Of a DNA stretch of 56,527 nt, positions 25,967 to 35,213 are shown in pieces; the first letter of the stretch is position 1; each line of letters opens with the position of its first letter. The DNA lies in assembly GCA_039984715.1 (NCBI GenBank), contig JBDWUA010000024.1, positions 1 to 56,527 on the forward strand, read 5' to 3'. This DNA is from JABSSA01 sp039984715. Lineage in GTDB: Bacteria; Pseudomonadota; Alphaproteobacteria; Rhodobacterales; Rhodobacteraceae. Under the pieces are notes generated by a model. The model saw only the letters and a list, made by a program, of their open reading frames with translations, did not search any database and was not told where the DNA came from. Made by a program: the position numbers and the translations under genes.

Positions 25967-26481
25967 GTTACAAGCTCCGCTTTAGGTGTCGCTGCGGTAA
26001 AGAACCGGCGGCGTACACGTTGCAGAATACGGATGATCATCAGACCCCACCCGACGGGCAAAGCCAGCTGCGCCCAGGACATATTCACCGGCAAAGCGTG
26101 CATACGAATATTGGCGCGTTGTTGAACTTCCATCAGGCTAAGCGAATAATAAATCACCGCGATTGAGATCAAGATACACAGGAAGTCACCGTATGTTTCC
26201 AGTGCCTTGCGTCCGGTTTCACCCATCTTGTTGGGCAGCAAATCAATGCGGATATGTTCATCGTGACGAAAGGCTTCGGCGGCTGCGATGTATGCGAAAT
26301 ACACAAAGGCGTATCGCGCGGTCATCTCACCCCAATTGGTGGAGTGCTGAAAGAAATAGCGCATGAAGACTTCTGACAGGATGATCAGAAAGAAATAAGC
26401 GTAGGCCAAAACGACCACGATCTGAACAAACGGTCCGTCGATAAATCGCACAAACCTGTTGGTGTTGGATGACATTTGCAT
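25963..26481 (-). CDS. TRAP transporter small permease subunit (DctQ family)
   Basis: About 172 aa with four hydrophobic segments. The block VFMRYFFQHSTNWGEMTARYAFVYFAYIAAAEAF contains the conserved E-x-x-x-R pattern, and RHDEHIRIDLL is the typical middle loop. The ATG at 26479-26481 or the one two codons on are both possible. It lies between the binding protein and large permease genes, the normal P-Q-M order. Confidence 0.93.
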   Translation of the reverse strand: MQMSSNTNRFVRFIDGPFVQIVVVLAYAYFFLIILSEVFMRYFFQHSTNWGEMTARYAFVYFAYIAAAEAFRHDEHIRIDLLPNKMGETGRKALETYGDFLCILISIAVIYYSLSLMEVQQRANIRMHALPVNMSWAQLALPVGWGLMIIRILQRVRRRFFTAATPKAELVT

Positions 26482-26563
26482 CTGAGCGGGAGTCTTTCGC
26501 AAGAGATCAACATAGGGGGGCGCAAGTGGCGGGGATTGCGCGGGCAAACCCCGCCATTCGATT

Positions 26564-27610
26564 TTAACCTTGCGCGTTCACAACTGTCGCAAGCGCGTCA
26601 CGACCAAAGGCGTCTTTCAACGCGTCGTATTCGCTGCGCTGATGTCCCATCGCGGACACCCACTCGGATTTTTCGTCATCGTTCAACGTTACGACTTCGA
26701 TACCCGCGTCAGTCCAAAGTTTGATCATCTCTTTATTCGCGGCCAATTGTTGTGCGCGCTGGAATTCATAGCTTTCCGCGCCCGCTTTCATGATCGCGGC
26801 TTGCACATCATCCGGCAACGCAGCGTACCAATTGCGATCCAGAACCGTGATGTGACAGTTAAAGTTCAGCTCGTACAATGTCGCGCTGCTCAGGGTTTCG
26901 TGGATCTTTGTCGCAGTCAGCGGACCCAATCCAACGCTTAATGCATCAGCCGCACCTTGTTGCATCGCCTGATACGCTTCGCCCCATGCAATCGAAACAG
27001 GGTTCGCAGCAGTCAGTTTGAACATAACGTCTTCAACACGTGTACCGTTGGTGCGGACTTTCAGACCCTCAAGGTCACCGGGACGGCGCACAACGCGATC
27101 CACTTTGTTGCTGATGCCCAAAACACGGAAACCCGCGTTTGCCCACATCCCCGGAACAACCTGAAAACCGCTGTCTGCGGGACGGCTGATAAAGTCGGAA
27201 TTGCGGAACGCGTCTGTTTGGATTGTATTTTCGAACGCGTCATTCGAGCTGAACAGGAATGGCAAATCAAGAATGTTGTACACTTCGGAATAGTTCACAA
27301 AGTTACCGGTCGAAAGCTGGCACCCCTGCACCGCACCTGTCAGCACTTTTTGCGGAAGCACGTTTTGCCCGCCAAGGCTGCCCGCTTCGTGAATGTCGAC
27401 TTCAAGCGCTCCGTTCGAATACTTTTCAGCGGCGGCTTTGAACTGGGACAGACCCGTGATCATGTATTTTTCTGTGGCGGCTCCAAAAGTGTGCCCGAAT
27501 GTCAGCCGGTGATCCGCAGCAGCACGTGCAGAAGAGATGACGAACGGCGATGCAACGCTGGCCGTTGAAAGGATCAGGCCGGACTTAAGCAATTTTCTTC
27601 TTGAGAGCAT
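26564..27610 (-). CDS. TRAP transporter periplasmic solute-binding protein (DctP family)
   Basis: A 348-aa binding protein with a Tat-type leader (SRRKLLKSG, hydrophobic stretch, cut near ARAAADH). Conserved blocks: GPFVISS-linked start of the mature domain, VDIHEAGSLGG, YNILDLPFLF, and GLKVRTNGTRVEDVM, where the Arg usually binds the substrate carboxylate. It delivers an organic acid to the DctQM permease. First gene of the leftward transport and catabolic operon; a 13-bp palindrome lies about 100 bp upstream. Confidence 0.94.
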   Translation of the reverse strand: MLSRRKLLKSGLILSTASVASPFVISSARAAADHRLTFGHTFGAATEKYMITGLSQFKAAAEKYSNGALEVDIHEAGSLGGQNVLPQKVLTGAVQGCQLSTGNFVNYSEVYNILDLPFLFSSNDAFENTIQTDAFRNSDFISRPADSGFQVVPGMWANAGFRVLGISNKVDRVVRRPGDLEGLKVRTNGTRVEDVMFKLTAANPVSIAWGEAYQAMQQGAADALSVGLGPLTATKIHETLSSATLYELNFNCHITVLDRNWYAALPDDVQAAIMKAGAESYEFQRAQQLAANKEMIKLWTDAGIEVVTLNDDEKSEWVSAMGHQRSEYDALKDAFGRDALATVVNAQG

Positions 27611-27712
27611 GTTTTGTTTCCCTGGATTCGAATGTTCCGCGCTTCCGTTTTGGGAACGCGGCCATTTATTAAATTCGATGTCTGGAGTGGATTTTTAGAA
27701 TTCCATCTTTTA

Positions 27713-27725
27713 TTACATCATGTAA
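27713..27725. promoter_or_regulatory. Perfect 13-bp palindrome upstream of the TRAP operon
   Basis: TTACAT-C-ATGTAA is perfectly symmetrical, with further TTT/AAA symmetry outside. It lies in the AT-rich 285-bp gap between the ROK regulator gene and the binding-protein gene and is a candidate operator for the ROK protein. Inference from position and symmetry. Confidence 0.5.
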
Positions 27726-27895
27726 CAAAACTAAGTTTCGAAAGTCATTTCTGTCAAGAAATTTTTAAGACCTGTCCAAAACGGACCGGTCAACAGTCTG
27801 TGATTTCGGGTGGTTTTTCCCGCATTCAATGCTTGTTTTAATGGGGTTTATCCGGTTTCCGAGGGCGTCAAATTTGCCCCCCTGCCCGACAAGGT

Positions 27896-29101
27896 TCAGA
27901 CGCCGTAAGCACCCGTCAAAAAGTAATCATGCAAGGCCAAGCTTTCCGAAGCATCGATATAGCTTGCGCCACTCACCACGATTCGACTGGGTTGAATGTC
28001 CATCTCGGCGACGGCCATTTCATATCCGGCTTGTACACCCTTGGAATACGCATGGGCTTGCAACACGGGTCCCGCCAGAACAATCGTTTCAGGCGCAATT
28101 GCAACTGTAAGTGTGACTAGGTTGGCCCCCAACACTCGTCCCGCATCAAAAAAGGTATCGTGTTCCTTACCGCAGTCTTGGTTGGCTTTGGACACTGCAG
28201 TTTGCAGCAGTTGGCTGAATTTCGTTCCGCCTTGGTCGGGTTGTTCTTGGGCAATTGGCAAATCCGCCAAAATGGCTTTTCCAGACGCGATTTGGCTTAG
28301 CTTTCTGACTTTGTGCGCGTCCTTGGCCTGAGAGAACACAGGAAGATCATTGATCCATCCCTCATCTGCCAGCCGTCTCACAATGCGCCCGCCAATCGCA
28401 ATACTGGCCCCCATCCCTTCGGATACGTGAGCCAAGAAAACGTTCGACCGGTCCTTTTCGATGGCGACCTTGTTGTCCAGATAATGGCGACACAACGCAT
28501 CCCCGTTGTTTTCGACGCGCACCGGGCAGCGCAGTTTTTCGACAAGGCGTTCTTTGATTGGAAAGTCCGGCCAGTTCAACAAAATGGATTTCGTCAGAAA
28601 CCCGGATTCCACGTTGATCGATCCAGGAATGGTAAACGACGCCCCAAGTATTTGGTCGCGCTTTAGAACAGTCTTGCGCACCAATCCGTCGATATAATCC
28701 GAAATGAACGCGACGGTATCCGCACCTGACAAGGTAACCTGTTTGGGGATTTCTTGTTGCAGCTGCACCGCGCCGCAAAGATCAATGATCGAGATAAGCC
28801 GCGAAAACGACGAGATACTGATCGCGATCAAATACCCACCCTTTGGGTTGATCTGAAGGGCCACGCCGGGCCGACCCCGTTGACCGCCTTCGCGCGTGAT
28901 TGGGGCTTCGATACAGATCCCATCAGCGATCAGTTCTTTGGAAATACGCGACAAGGATGCTGGCGTCAGATCAAGTTGCTTGGCCAATTCCTGTCTTGAT
29001 ATCGCATCCGAACTGCGCAGCGCCTGCAAAATTCTGGATCGATTGTTAATGCGGATATCATGCAAATGCTGACGTTTGATAGGCGGTGTATCAGGTTTCA
29101 A
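27896..29101 (-). CDS. ROK family transcriptional regulator, lacking the zinc motif
   Basis: A 401-aa NagC/XylR-type repressor. N-terminal winged HTH (ISRQELAKQLDLTPASLSRISKEL, about residues 35-60), then an actin-like ROK domain with VENNGDALCRHYL and GMGASIAIGGRIVR. The usual ROK zinc signature (Cys-x-Cys-Gly-x-x-Gly-Cys-x-Glu) should follow but is replaced by a cysteine-free stretch around WINDLPVFSQ. It therefore probably does not bind sugar as a kinase would. Same strand and just upstream of the TRAP operon, so it is the likely repressor, with a non-sugar or carboxylate effector possible. Confidence 0.88.
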   Translation of the reverse strand: MKPDTPPIKRQHLHDIRINNRSRILQALRSSDAISRQELAKQLDLTPASLSRISKELIADGICIEAPITREGGQRGRPGVALQINPKGGYLIAISISSFSRLISIIDLCGAVQLQQEIPKQVTLSGADTVAFISDYIDGLVRKTVLKRDQILGASFTIPGSINVESGFLTKSILLNWPDFPIKERLVEKLRCPVRVENNGDALCRHYLDNKVAIEKDRSNVFLAHVSEGMGASIAIGGRIVRRLADEGWINDLPVFSQAKDAHKVRKLSQIASGKAILADLPIAQEQPDQGGTKFSQLLQTAVSKANQDCGKEHDTFFDAGRVLGANLVTLTVAIAPETIVLAGPVLQAHAYSKGVQAGYEMAVAEMDIQPSRIVVSGASYIDASESLALHDYFLTGAYGV

Positions 29102-29111
29102 AGCAATGACT

Positions 29112-29166
29112 CTTCCAATCGTCAGACGTTTACGAACGCACTAATGACCATAGGTATAGTTGGAAG
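29112..29166. promoter_or_regulatory. Spaced inverted repeat upstream of the ROK gene
   Basis: CTTCCAA (29112-29118) and TTGGAAG (29160-29166) are perfect inverted 7-mers 41 bases apart, just upstream of the ROK start at 29101. It is a possible autoregulation site. The arms are short, so chance occurrence is not excluded. Confidence 0.3.
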
Positions 29167-29267
29167 CGTCAAGATTTCAAATGTATCAGAAGGTCGACCA
29201 TGCATCGTGGCCTTAACCCATCATCGCCAGACTGCGGCTCATACCCCGTGGAAGATCAGGCCGGGTT

Positions 29268-29843
29268 TCACGCTTTGGCAAGCTGGATCAGGATGTCCAA
29301 TGCGGTTTCAAGGTCTTGCGGACGCTTTATGCCACGCGACACCATCATGGCCCCCTCAAGGCTGGACACAAACATCGCGGCAAAATCCTCTGCGCTGAGA
29401 TCCGCGCGAATTTCGCCCCGGTCTTGCCCATCTCGCAAAACTTCGGCCAACCATTGGTGTTGAGAATCAAAGAACAACACCACCTCGTCACGGACTTGGT
29501 CAGGCAAAGTTTCGGAATCAGCTGCCAGCACACCGCCAAGGCAAAGCCCCCCTTGATCGCGCAACGACGCGACAAATAACGCCCCATACGCCTGCAAAAG
29601 ATCAGGCGCCGTCGCGGCCTGAAGCCCATCAATCGCGTCCACAAAAGCCAACCGATATGCCTTGGCTGTCGCTTCGGCCAAGTCGGCTTTTGTCGAATAG
29701 TGATAATGAATGCTTGCGCTTTTGATGCCAACCTCAGCGGCGACATCGCGAAAACTAAACCCATTATACCCACGGTCCATCATCAGAACACGCGCCGAAT
29801 TCAATATGGCAACCGCTTTATCAGAGGAGCTTGCCTGAGCCAT
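29268..29843 (-). CDS. TetR family transcriptional regulator
   Basis: A 191-aa regulator: TetR HTH (FSFRDVAAEVGIKSASIHYHYSTK) and a C-terminal ligand domain with GGLCLGGVLAADSETLP, matching the TetR protein at 15441-16013. The ATG at 29841-29843 is preferred over a GTG seven codons upstream, which would lie within the operator. Divergent from a Tat-exported MBL hydrolase gene; the gap holds two 18-bp palindromes, one by each start, so it most likely represses both itself and the hydrolase. Confidence 0.9.
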   Translation of the reverse strand: MAQASSSDKAVAILNSARVLMMDRGYNGFSFRDVAAEVGIKSASIHYHYSTKADLAEATAKAYRLAFVDAIDGLQAATAPDLLQAYGALFVASLRDQGGLCLGGVLAADSETLPDQVRDEVVLFFDSQHQWLAEVLRDGQDRGEIRADLSAEDFAAMFVSSLEGAMMVSRGIKRPQDLETALDILIQLAKA

Positions 29844-29857
29844 CACATTCTCTTTGT

Positions 29858-29875
29858 CTACCAAGTACTAGATAG
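29858..29875. promoter_or_regulatory. TetR operator-like palindrome, copy 1
   Basis: CTACCAAGTACTAGATAG, a near-perfect 18-bp palindrome 14 bp upstream of the tetR start. Its inner 14 bases (CAAGTACTAGATAG) are the exact reverse complement of 29914-29927, so the two sites are the same element in opposite orientation. Confidence 0.75.
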
Positions 29876-29913
29876 AACTTGACAGCTGCGAGCGGCAATG
29901 TCAAATCTGCTAC

Positions 29914-29931
29914 CTATCTAGTACTTGATAG
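29914..29931. promoter_or_regulatory. TetR operator-like palindrome, copy 2
   Basis: CTATCTAGTACTTGATAG, symmetrical at all but the two W positions, 13 bp upstream of the MBL hydrolase start at 29945. Paired with copy 1 across the divergent promoter region. Confidence 0.75.
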
Positions 29932-29944
29932 ACAAGGAACTCAA

Positions 29945-30880
29945 ATGTCGAATTTCATCTTGAACCGCCGCTCTTTGTTGGCTGGAACCGCCGCAAGCAC
30001 ATTGGCAGCGCCAACGATCCTAAGCGCAAACACTTTGGGCGGTGGCCCTTTGGGTCAGGGCACAACGCCGCTGGAACATGGGATCGTTACGGTTGCTGAC
30101 TTTGGTGATGTGAAAATCCACAGCTATCAAAGCCCCGACTTGACCGGTTGTGTGACCACACATGTGATCGAAACACCTGAACGTCTTGTGTTTGTGGATG
30201 GTCAGCGTTCTGTCATCTATGGACAAGAAATCCGCGATTACGCTGAAAAAACCGGCAAACCTGTCGATCGCATGATCATCTCGCATTTGCACCCGGATCA
30301 CTGGTTTGGCGCGTATCAGTTCCGCGATGTGCCGATCTATTCCTTTGCTGAAACGCAGGGCGAAATTGACCAGCTGGGTGATTTCTTTATCGAGATCAGC
30401 ATTGAATCACTGGGCAAGCACGTGCCACCAACCAAAGTTGTTCCAACGCACTTGATCGAACATGGCGCAACCGAAGTCATCGACGGAGTGACCTTTGAAT
30501 TCCGCCATGTCACGGACGCTGAATCCGACAACATGATGACGATCTATCTGCCGGATCAAAAAGTGCTGATCGCGCAGGACATGTTGTACAACAACTGCCA
30601 CCTGTTCTGTGGTCACGGCAACTTTGACGGCTGGAAAAAAGGTCTGGTCGATATGCGCAACGACACGTCCTATGACCTTGTGCTGCCCGGACACGGCCCA
30701 ACCTCTGGATCACGTCAGGCGATGGATGATGCGCTGGTTTATCTGGATCACGTCCAAAAGTCCTATGCCAAGGCCGCAACTGGTGACGAACTGAAAGCCG
30801 CAATTTTGGATCATTACCCATCCTATCTTGCAGCAGCTTTGGTCGACATCCAAAACCTGTTCTTGTTCCCCAAAGCGTAA
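29945..30880 (+). CDS. Tat-exported MBL-fold metallo-hydrolase
   Basis: A 311-aa protein. The ATG at 29945 gives a Tat leader (NRRSLLAGTAAS, cut near LSANT). Zinc motif HLHPDH (His114, His116, Asp118, His119), later His in FRHVTDAESDNM, Asp in IAQDMLY and final LPGHGPTSG. The pattern resembles alkyl-sulfatase or quinoprotein-relay type MBL proteins rather than beta-lactamases; substrate unknown. Controlled, by position, by the divergent TetR. Followed by a hairpin and then a CoA-transferase gene. Confidence 0.88.
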   Translation: MSNFILNRRSLLAGTAASTLAAPTILSANTLGGGPLGQGTTPLEHGIVTVADFGDVKIHSYQSPDLTGCVTTHVIETPERLVFVDGQRSVIYGQEIRDYAEKTGKPVDRMIISHLHPDHWFGAYQFRDVPIYSFAETQGEIDQLGDFFIEISIESLGKHVPPTKVVPTHLIEHGATEVIDGVTFEFRHVTDAESDNMMTIYLPDQKVLIAQDMLYNNCHLFCGHGNFDGWKKGLVDMRNDTSYDLVLPGHGPTSGSRQAMDDALVYLDHVQKSYAKAATGDELKAAILDHYPSYLAAALVDIQNLFLFPKA

Positions 30881-30887
30881 TGAACGT

Positions 30888-30920
30888 TCCCCGTGGGTCT
30901 TCCATCTGCCCACGGGGATA
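30888..30920 (+). terminator. Hairpin after MBL hydrolase gene
   Basis: TCCCCGTGGG and CCCACGGGGA form a perfect stem with a loop of about 12 bases, 8 bp after the stop at 30880. The T-run is weak (ATATTC), so it is a possible rather than certain terminator. Confidence 0.55.
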
Positions 30921-30992
30921 TTCGTCGCGTGTATTGCTGAATATCTAAACATGACTACGTTACGCACGACCTGAACCAATTCGGAGCCCCAC

Positions 30993-32141
30993 ATGTCTGG
31001 ACCCCTCGCCGGTATCCGCGTGATCGACCTGACCACGGTCATTTCTGGCCCGCTGGCCACGATGACACTGGGGGATCAGGGGGCGGACATCATCAAGATT
31101 GAGCAACCCAATGGCGGTGATTTTTCCCGCAAGGTTGCAACCCGGCGCGCAGGGTTTTCGGCGTCGTTCCTGAACAACAACCGCAACAAACGATCCGTCG
31201 CGTTGGATTTGAAAACCGATGCGGGGTTGGTTGCCGTGCAAAAGATGGCCGCGAAATCGGATGTGTTTATTCAAAACTTCAGACCCGGCGTCGCTGAACG
31301 ATTGGGGCTGGGATATGACACGCTGTCAAAGCTCAATCCACGCCTGATCTATGTCTCTATCGCGGGCTTTGGGCACAGTGGACCGCTGGCGCAGCAACCC
31401 GTCTATGACCCGTTGATCCAAGCGATTTCGTCCCTAACCACGGTTCAGGCCGGATCAGACGAGGACCGCCCCCGCCTTGTCCGCACGATCCTGCCCGACA
31501 AGCTGACGGGCATCCAAACCAGCCAAGCCATCGCAGCCGCCCTTTATGCGCGCGAAAAATCTGGCGAAGGGCAACACATTCAAATCTCGATGCTGGATGT
31601 GATCATTGCGTTTTTATGGAGTTCGGACATGAACGGCCACACCTTTGTCGGTGACGAGCTTGAGCGCGAAGAGGCGCAATCTTACATCGATCTGATCTAT
31701 GAGGTGAAGGATGGCTTTGTCAGCATCGCCGTGATGCAAGACAAACAATGGCGTGGCTTTGCCACCGCAGTCAATCGCCCCGATCTGTTAGATGATGCCC
31801 GTTTTGCAACGCCCGAGCTGCGCGAAACCAACCGCGACGCGCGATTGAATGCCATTCAGGACGCCGTCAAAGGTTATGAGGTTGATGCCCTGATTGCGTT
31901 GCTTGATGCGGAAAATGTTCCCAACGCGCCGGTTCTGTCCAGAACCCAAATGCGGACACATCCCCAAGTCCAAGCAAACAAAATCGTCGTCGAAACACCC
32001 CATCCCATCGCAGGCATGTTGCGTCAGGCAAGGCATCCGTCGCAGTTTTCAAAAACCCCGGCTACCTTCAGACGCCCGGCCCCCGCATTGGGCGAACATA
32101 CTGACGAGGTGTTGGCCGAATTTGGTATCACGGGATCGTAA
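30993..32141 (+). CDS. Class III CoA-transferase (CaiB/BaiF/Frc family)
   Basis: A 382-aa CoA-transferase. The N-terminal block SGPLAGIRVIDLTTVISGPLAT leads into ADIIKIEQPNGGDFSR and the segment NNNRNKRSVALDLK; the catalytic-Asp region reads GEGQHIQISMLDV; the C-terminal part has EHTDEVLAEFGI. Such enzymes move CoA between carboxylic acids by a ping-pong reaction on an aspartate, activating acids for breakdown. Neither donor nor acceptor can be told from sequence. It may act with the upstream MBL hydrolase, which could release the acid, though the hairpin between them suggests separate control. Confidence 0.92.
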   Translation: MSGPLAGIRVIDLTTVISGPLATMTLGDQGADIIKIEQPNGGDFSRKVATRRAGFSASFLNNNRNKRSVALDLKTDAGLVAVQKMAAKSDVFIQNFRPGVAERLGLGYDTLSKLNPRLIYVSIAGFGHSGPLAQQPVYDPLIQAISSLTTVQAGSDEDRPRLVRTILPDKLTGIQTSQAIAAALYAREKSGEGQHIQISMLDVIIAFLWSSDMNGHTFVGDELEREEAQSYIDLIYEVKDGFVSIAVMQDKQWRGFATAVNRPDLLDDARFATPELRETNRDARLNAIQDAVKGYEVDALIALLDAENVPNAPVLSRTQMRTHPQVQANKIVVETPHPIAGMLRQARHPSQFSKTPATFRRPAPALGEHTDEVLAEFGITGS

Positions 32142-32219
32142 ACGCCAAACGATGCGCCCTTGATCGCATTTTAGGATCAGGCATACTTGTTATGTTTTGA
32201 GAAGGGTGCGCGGTTCAAC

Positions 32220-35213
32220 ATGTCCAGAATTCTAAGCGGGCTGGTCGGAATTATAACGTACCTGTCTGTGACAGCTGCGTTTTCTCAGTCTTCGGCAGAC
32301 GTCTTTCTAGATTTCGACAGTGGTGGCCACCGTTCGGCAATCCGAAACCTCGAGTTTATTGGGGACGATACGCTTGTGTCTGTGTCCGAGGACAAGACGG
32401 GCCGTGTCTGGGATTGGCAAAGCGGGGTGACCTTGCGGGCGCTGCGTGGACAAATCGGTGCGGCAAACGAAGGCAAGATTCTTGCACTGGCCAATATCCC
32501 GAATTCTTCGTTCGTTGCGATGGGTGGATTTTTCGCGGCACCTTATTCTGGCCAAGCTTATGGTGATGTCCGTATTTTTGATCGCAATACCGGAAGTGTC
32601 GTCAAAGTGCTGACAGGGTTGAACCTGCCCGTATTTGGTTTGGCGGCAAGCTCTGATGGAAACCAGCTTGCAGCAGTCGGGCAAGACGGACGCCTGATTG
32701 TTTGGCACCGCGAGGGCGAAGACTGGGCAATCGCGTTTGACATACCCGTAACAGACGGGGGATTGCGCGCTGTGGCCTTTGCCGCAGAAGATCGGCGCAT
32801 CGTGACAATATCGGCAAGGGACGGTGCGCAACTGTGGTCGTCGTCAGGCGAACCGATTTCTTTATCAAACAACGCTTCAACCTCTTTAAATCTGACGGCT
32901 GTGGCAGTTAGCCAAGCGGGACAACGTTTCGCAGTGGCGGGCGACGATGGGTCAATCACAATCCGCAACGCCGAAGATGGCCATTTGATCGCGGTCCTTC
33001 CACCGCGGCCCTTCCTGCCCGGCGCCCTTGCCTTTCTCGGAGAAGACCGTCTGGTTGTGTCCTGCGCTGTGCGCTGTGGCGATGACCACCGAAGCGAAAT
33101 TTGGAACATCACGGATCAAACGCGTCAATCGATCTATTCGGGTCATGGACCTGCCACCTATGCCTTGGCCGTGGCCAATGATGGGGTGACCGTGGCCGTT
33201 GCAGGTGGGTTTAGTCATGAAATCCACATCTGGAATACTGACACTGGTTTGGAAACGCGGACGTTAACGGGGCAAGGCAGCAGCGTGGCGGCCGTCGGGA
33301 TCGCCCCGGATGGCAGCAAAATCGGGTGGGGCAATGACAACCCCTGCCCCGCACTGAATACCTGCCCACGCGAACAGTCATCGACGCGATACGCCTTCGA
33401 CCTTCCAACCACCGACGCACCGTTTACGACCCCGCGCCCATACGGGGATGATGGCGCAGGGATGGATCGCGCGCGTTTTGTGATGGGTTCGCTTGAGATT
33501 AAATCGGACAGCGCCCCAAACGCGCGTTTGGGGCACGAAGTGCTTGAGATTTTCAACAATGGCACACTGACGGCGCAGATCACACAAACAGCGGCCACGG
33601 GTTATTACAATTCCGGCTATACACTTTTGCCGGATGGCGCGAGTTTGGTCACCGCAGGCAGTGATGGTCAGATCGCACAATACGACACGTCAAACGGCAG
33701 TCTTCTGGGCGTTTTCACCAGCGTGGCCGGGCATACTGACGATGTGGGCAATCTGGCGGCGGCGACGGATGCGCCCCGGTTGGTCACCGGCTCGGCTGAT
33801 CAAACGTTTCGCCTGTGGAACACAGAGACCCGCGAACTGATCGCGAGCTTTTTTGTGACGGCGACGGATTGGATCATTTGGACGCCGCAAGGGTATTACC
33901 TGTCTTCCCCTGATGGGGATCGGTTGATCGGTTGGCATGTCAATCAAGGTCGCGATCGCGAGGCGCGCTTTGTTCGGGCGCGTCAGATGAAGCGCCATTT
34001 GCATTCACCCGAAATTGTCCGACGGGCAATCGTTCTGGGTGATGCCGCCGCCGCCGCCCAAGAGCTTCGCGGGCGTGACGACGAATTAAGCGCGCTTCTG
34101 GAACGCAAGCCGATGGAATATGCAATCCGCGTCATTGATGACGCACCGGGCCAAGACAAAACCGTTCGGCTTGAGATCACAGTCAGCGATGCCGACCAGA
34201 CCGCGCCCGAACGCTTTAGCGTGTTTATCAATGATCGAATGGTTGCGGATGTCACCGACCGTGGTTTCGAAAACGAAGGCAGCAATTTGCGCCAGATAAT
34301 CGAGATACCAGTTGCCGATGGGGCCAATGAAATTCTTGTATCAGGTCTGGATGAACAAGGTTTCTTGGTCGAACGCGGCGCATTCACTCTTGTCGAAGAC
34401 ACGGCACCTGAACGCAAAGGAAAGCTGTATCTTGCTGTTATTGGCGTGCAGGATTTCCCCCACTTGTCGAACGCATGTGGCGGCGTGTCGTGCAATCTGT
34501 CCTTCCCGGCGGCAGACGCCGCAGAGTTTCTGCGCCAGATATCCGTCAATACAGCGCCCATGTTCAGCGAAATGGAGGTTCTGGCCTTGGTCAGCAATCA
34601 AGCGCTTGAAGACAATTCCAGATGGCGTTCGGTGTTTGATGATCTCGCGGACGGCACAGTCTTGGAACCGGACGCCCGCACAGTCGAAGCGGAGTTGATT
34701 GATTTCCTAGACCTCCCCGGGCCGGATGACACCGTAATCCTGTTCGCAGCGGGTCATGGCATCAACATAGGCGAGGATTATTATCTGATGGCCGGCGACA
34801 CGCGCAAACAAACGGAAGATCGCTGGAAACGGTCGTCACTTGTTGATTGGCGTCGGATTCAAGAGGCAATGGATCGGGCTGTTGGGCGTCGGATTATGGT
34901 GCTTGATACATGCCACGCTGAAAACGCCTATAACCCACGCCTTGAAAAGGACGCCGCGGATTCACGAATTGTCGTGCTGTCAGCAACAGCGGCAAACAAC
35001 ACAGCAGCAGAAATTTCCCAACTGGGCCACGGTGTTTTTACATATGCGCTGTTGGAAGGGTTGCGGGGTGCGGCCGCGACAGATCAATCTGGTGTGCGTC
35101 TGTTTGCGCTGGCGGATTACGTGTCGCGTGAAGTGCGGCGTTTGACCAGTGATCGACAGGTGCCCTTTTATCATATCGGCAGCAGTTCAAATTTTCTCCT
35201 TGCGCTGCCATGA
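32220..35213 (+). CDS. Secreted WD40-repeat protein with C-terminal caspase-like (C14) protease domain
   Basis: A 997-aa exported protein. The ATG at 32220 gives a signal peptide (MSRILSGLVGIITYLSVTAA, cut near FSQS). Residues about 35-560 are WD40 beta-propeller repeats (blades ending in VWDWQSG, IWNTDTG, LWNTETR and others). A linker with a beta domain follows, then a caspase fold: catalytic His846 in FAAGHGIN and Cys898 in LDTCHAEN, the usual His-Cys dyad and spacing. It would be a periplasmic or extracellular cysteine protease guided by a propeller. Its last four bases overlap the start of the Memo-CapA gene, so the two are coupled in translation. Function unknown. Confidence 0.88.
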   Translation: MSRILSGLVGIITYLSVTAAFSQSSADVFLDFDSGGHRSAIRNLEFIGDDTLVSVSEDKTGRVWDWQSGVTLRALRGQIGAANEGKILALANIPNSSFVAMGGFFAAPYSGQAYGDVRIFDRNTGSVVKVLTGLNLPVFGLAASSDGNQLAAVGQDGRLIVWHREGEDWAIAFDIPVTDGGLRAVAFAAEDRRIVTISARDGAQLWSSSGEPISLSNNASTSLNLTAVAVSQAGQRFAVAGDDGSITIRNAEDGHLIAVLPPRPFLPGALAFLGEDRLVVSCAVRCGDDHRSEIWNITDQTRQSIYSGHGPATYALAVANDGVTVAVAGGFSHEIHIWNTDTGLETRTLTGQGSSVAAVGIAPDGSKIGWGNDNPCPALNTCPREQSSTRYAFDLPTTDAPFTTPRPYGDDGAGMDRARFVMGSLEIKSDSAPNARLGHEVLEIFNNGTLTAQITQTAATGYYNSGYTLLPDGASLVTAGSDGQIAQYDTSNGSLLGVFTSVAGHTDDVGNLAAATDAPRLVTGSADQTFRLWNTETRELIASFFVTATDWIIWTPQGYYLSSPDGDRLIGWHVNQGRDREARFVRARQMKRHLHSPEIVRRAIVLGDAAAAAQELRGRDDELSALLERKPMEYAIRVIDDAPGQDKTVRLEITVSDADQTAPERFSVFINDRMVADVTDRGFENEGSNLRQIIEIPVADGANEILVSGLDEQGFLVERGAFTLVEDTAPERKGKLYLAVIGVQDFPHLSNACGGVSCNLSFPAADAAEFLRQISVNTAPMFSEMEVLALVSNQALEDNSRWRSVFDDLADGTVLEPDARTVEAELIDFLDLPGPDDTVILFAAGHGINIGEDYYLMAGDTRKQTEDRWKRSSLVDWRRIQEAMDRAVGRRIMVLDTCHAENAYNPRLEKDAADSRIVVLSATAANNTAAEISQLGHGVFTYALLEGLRGAAATDQSGVRLFALADYVSREVRRLTSDRQVPFYHIGSSSNFLLALP

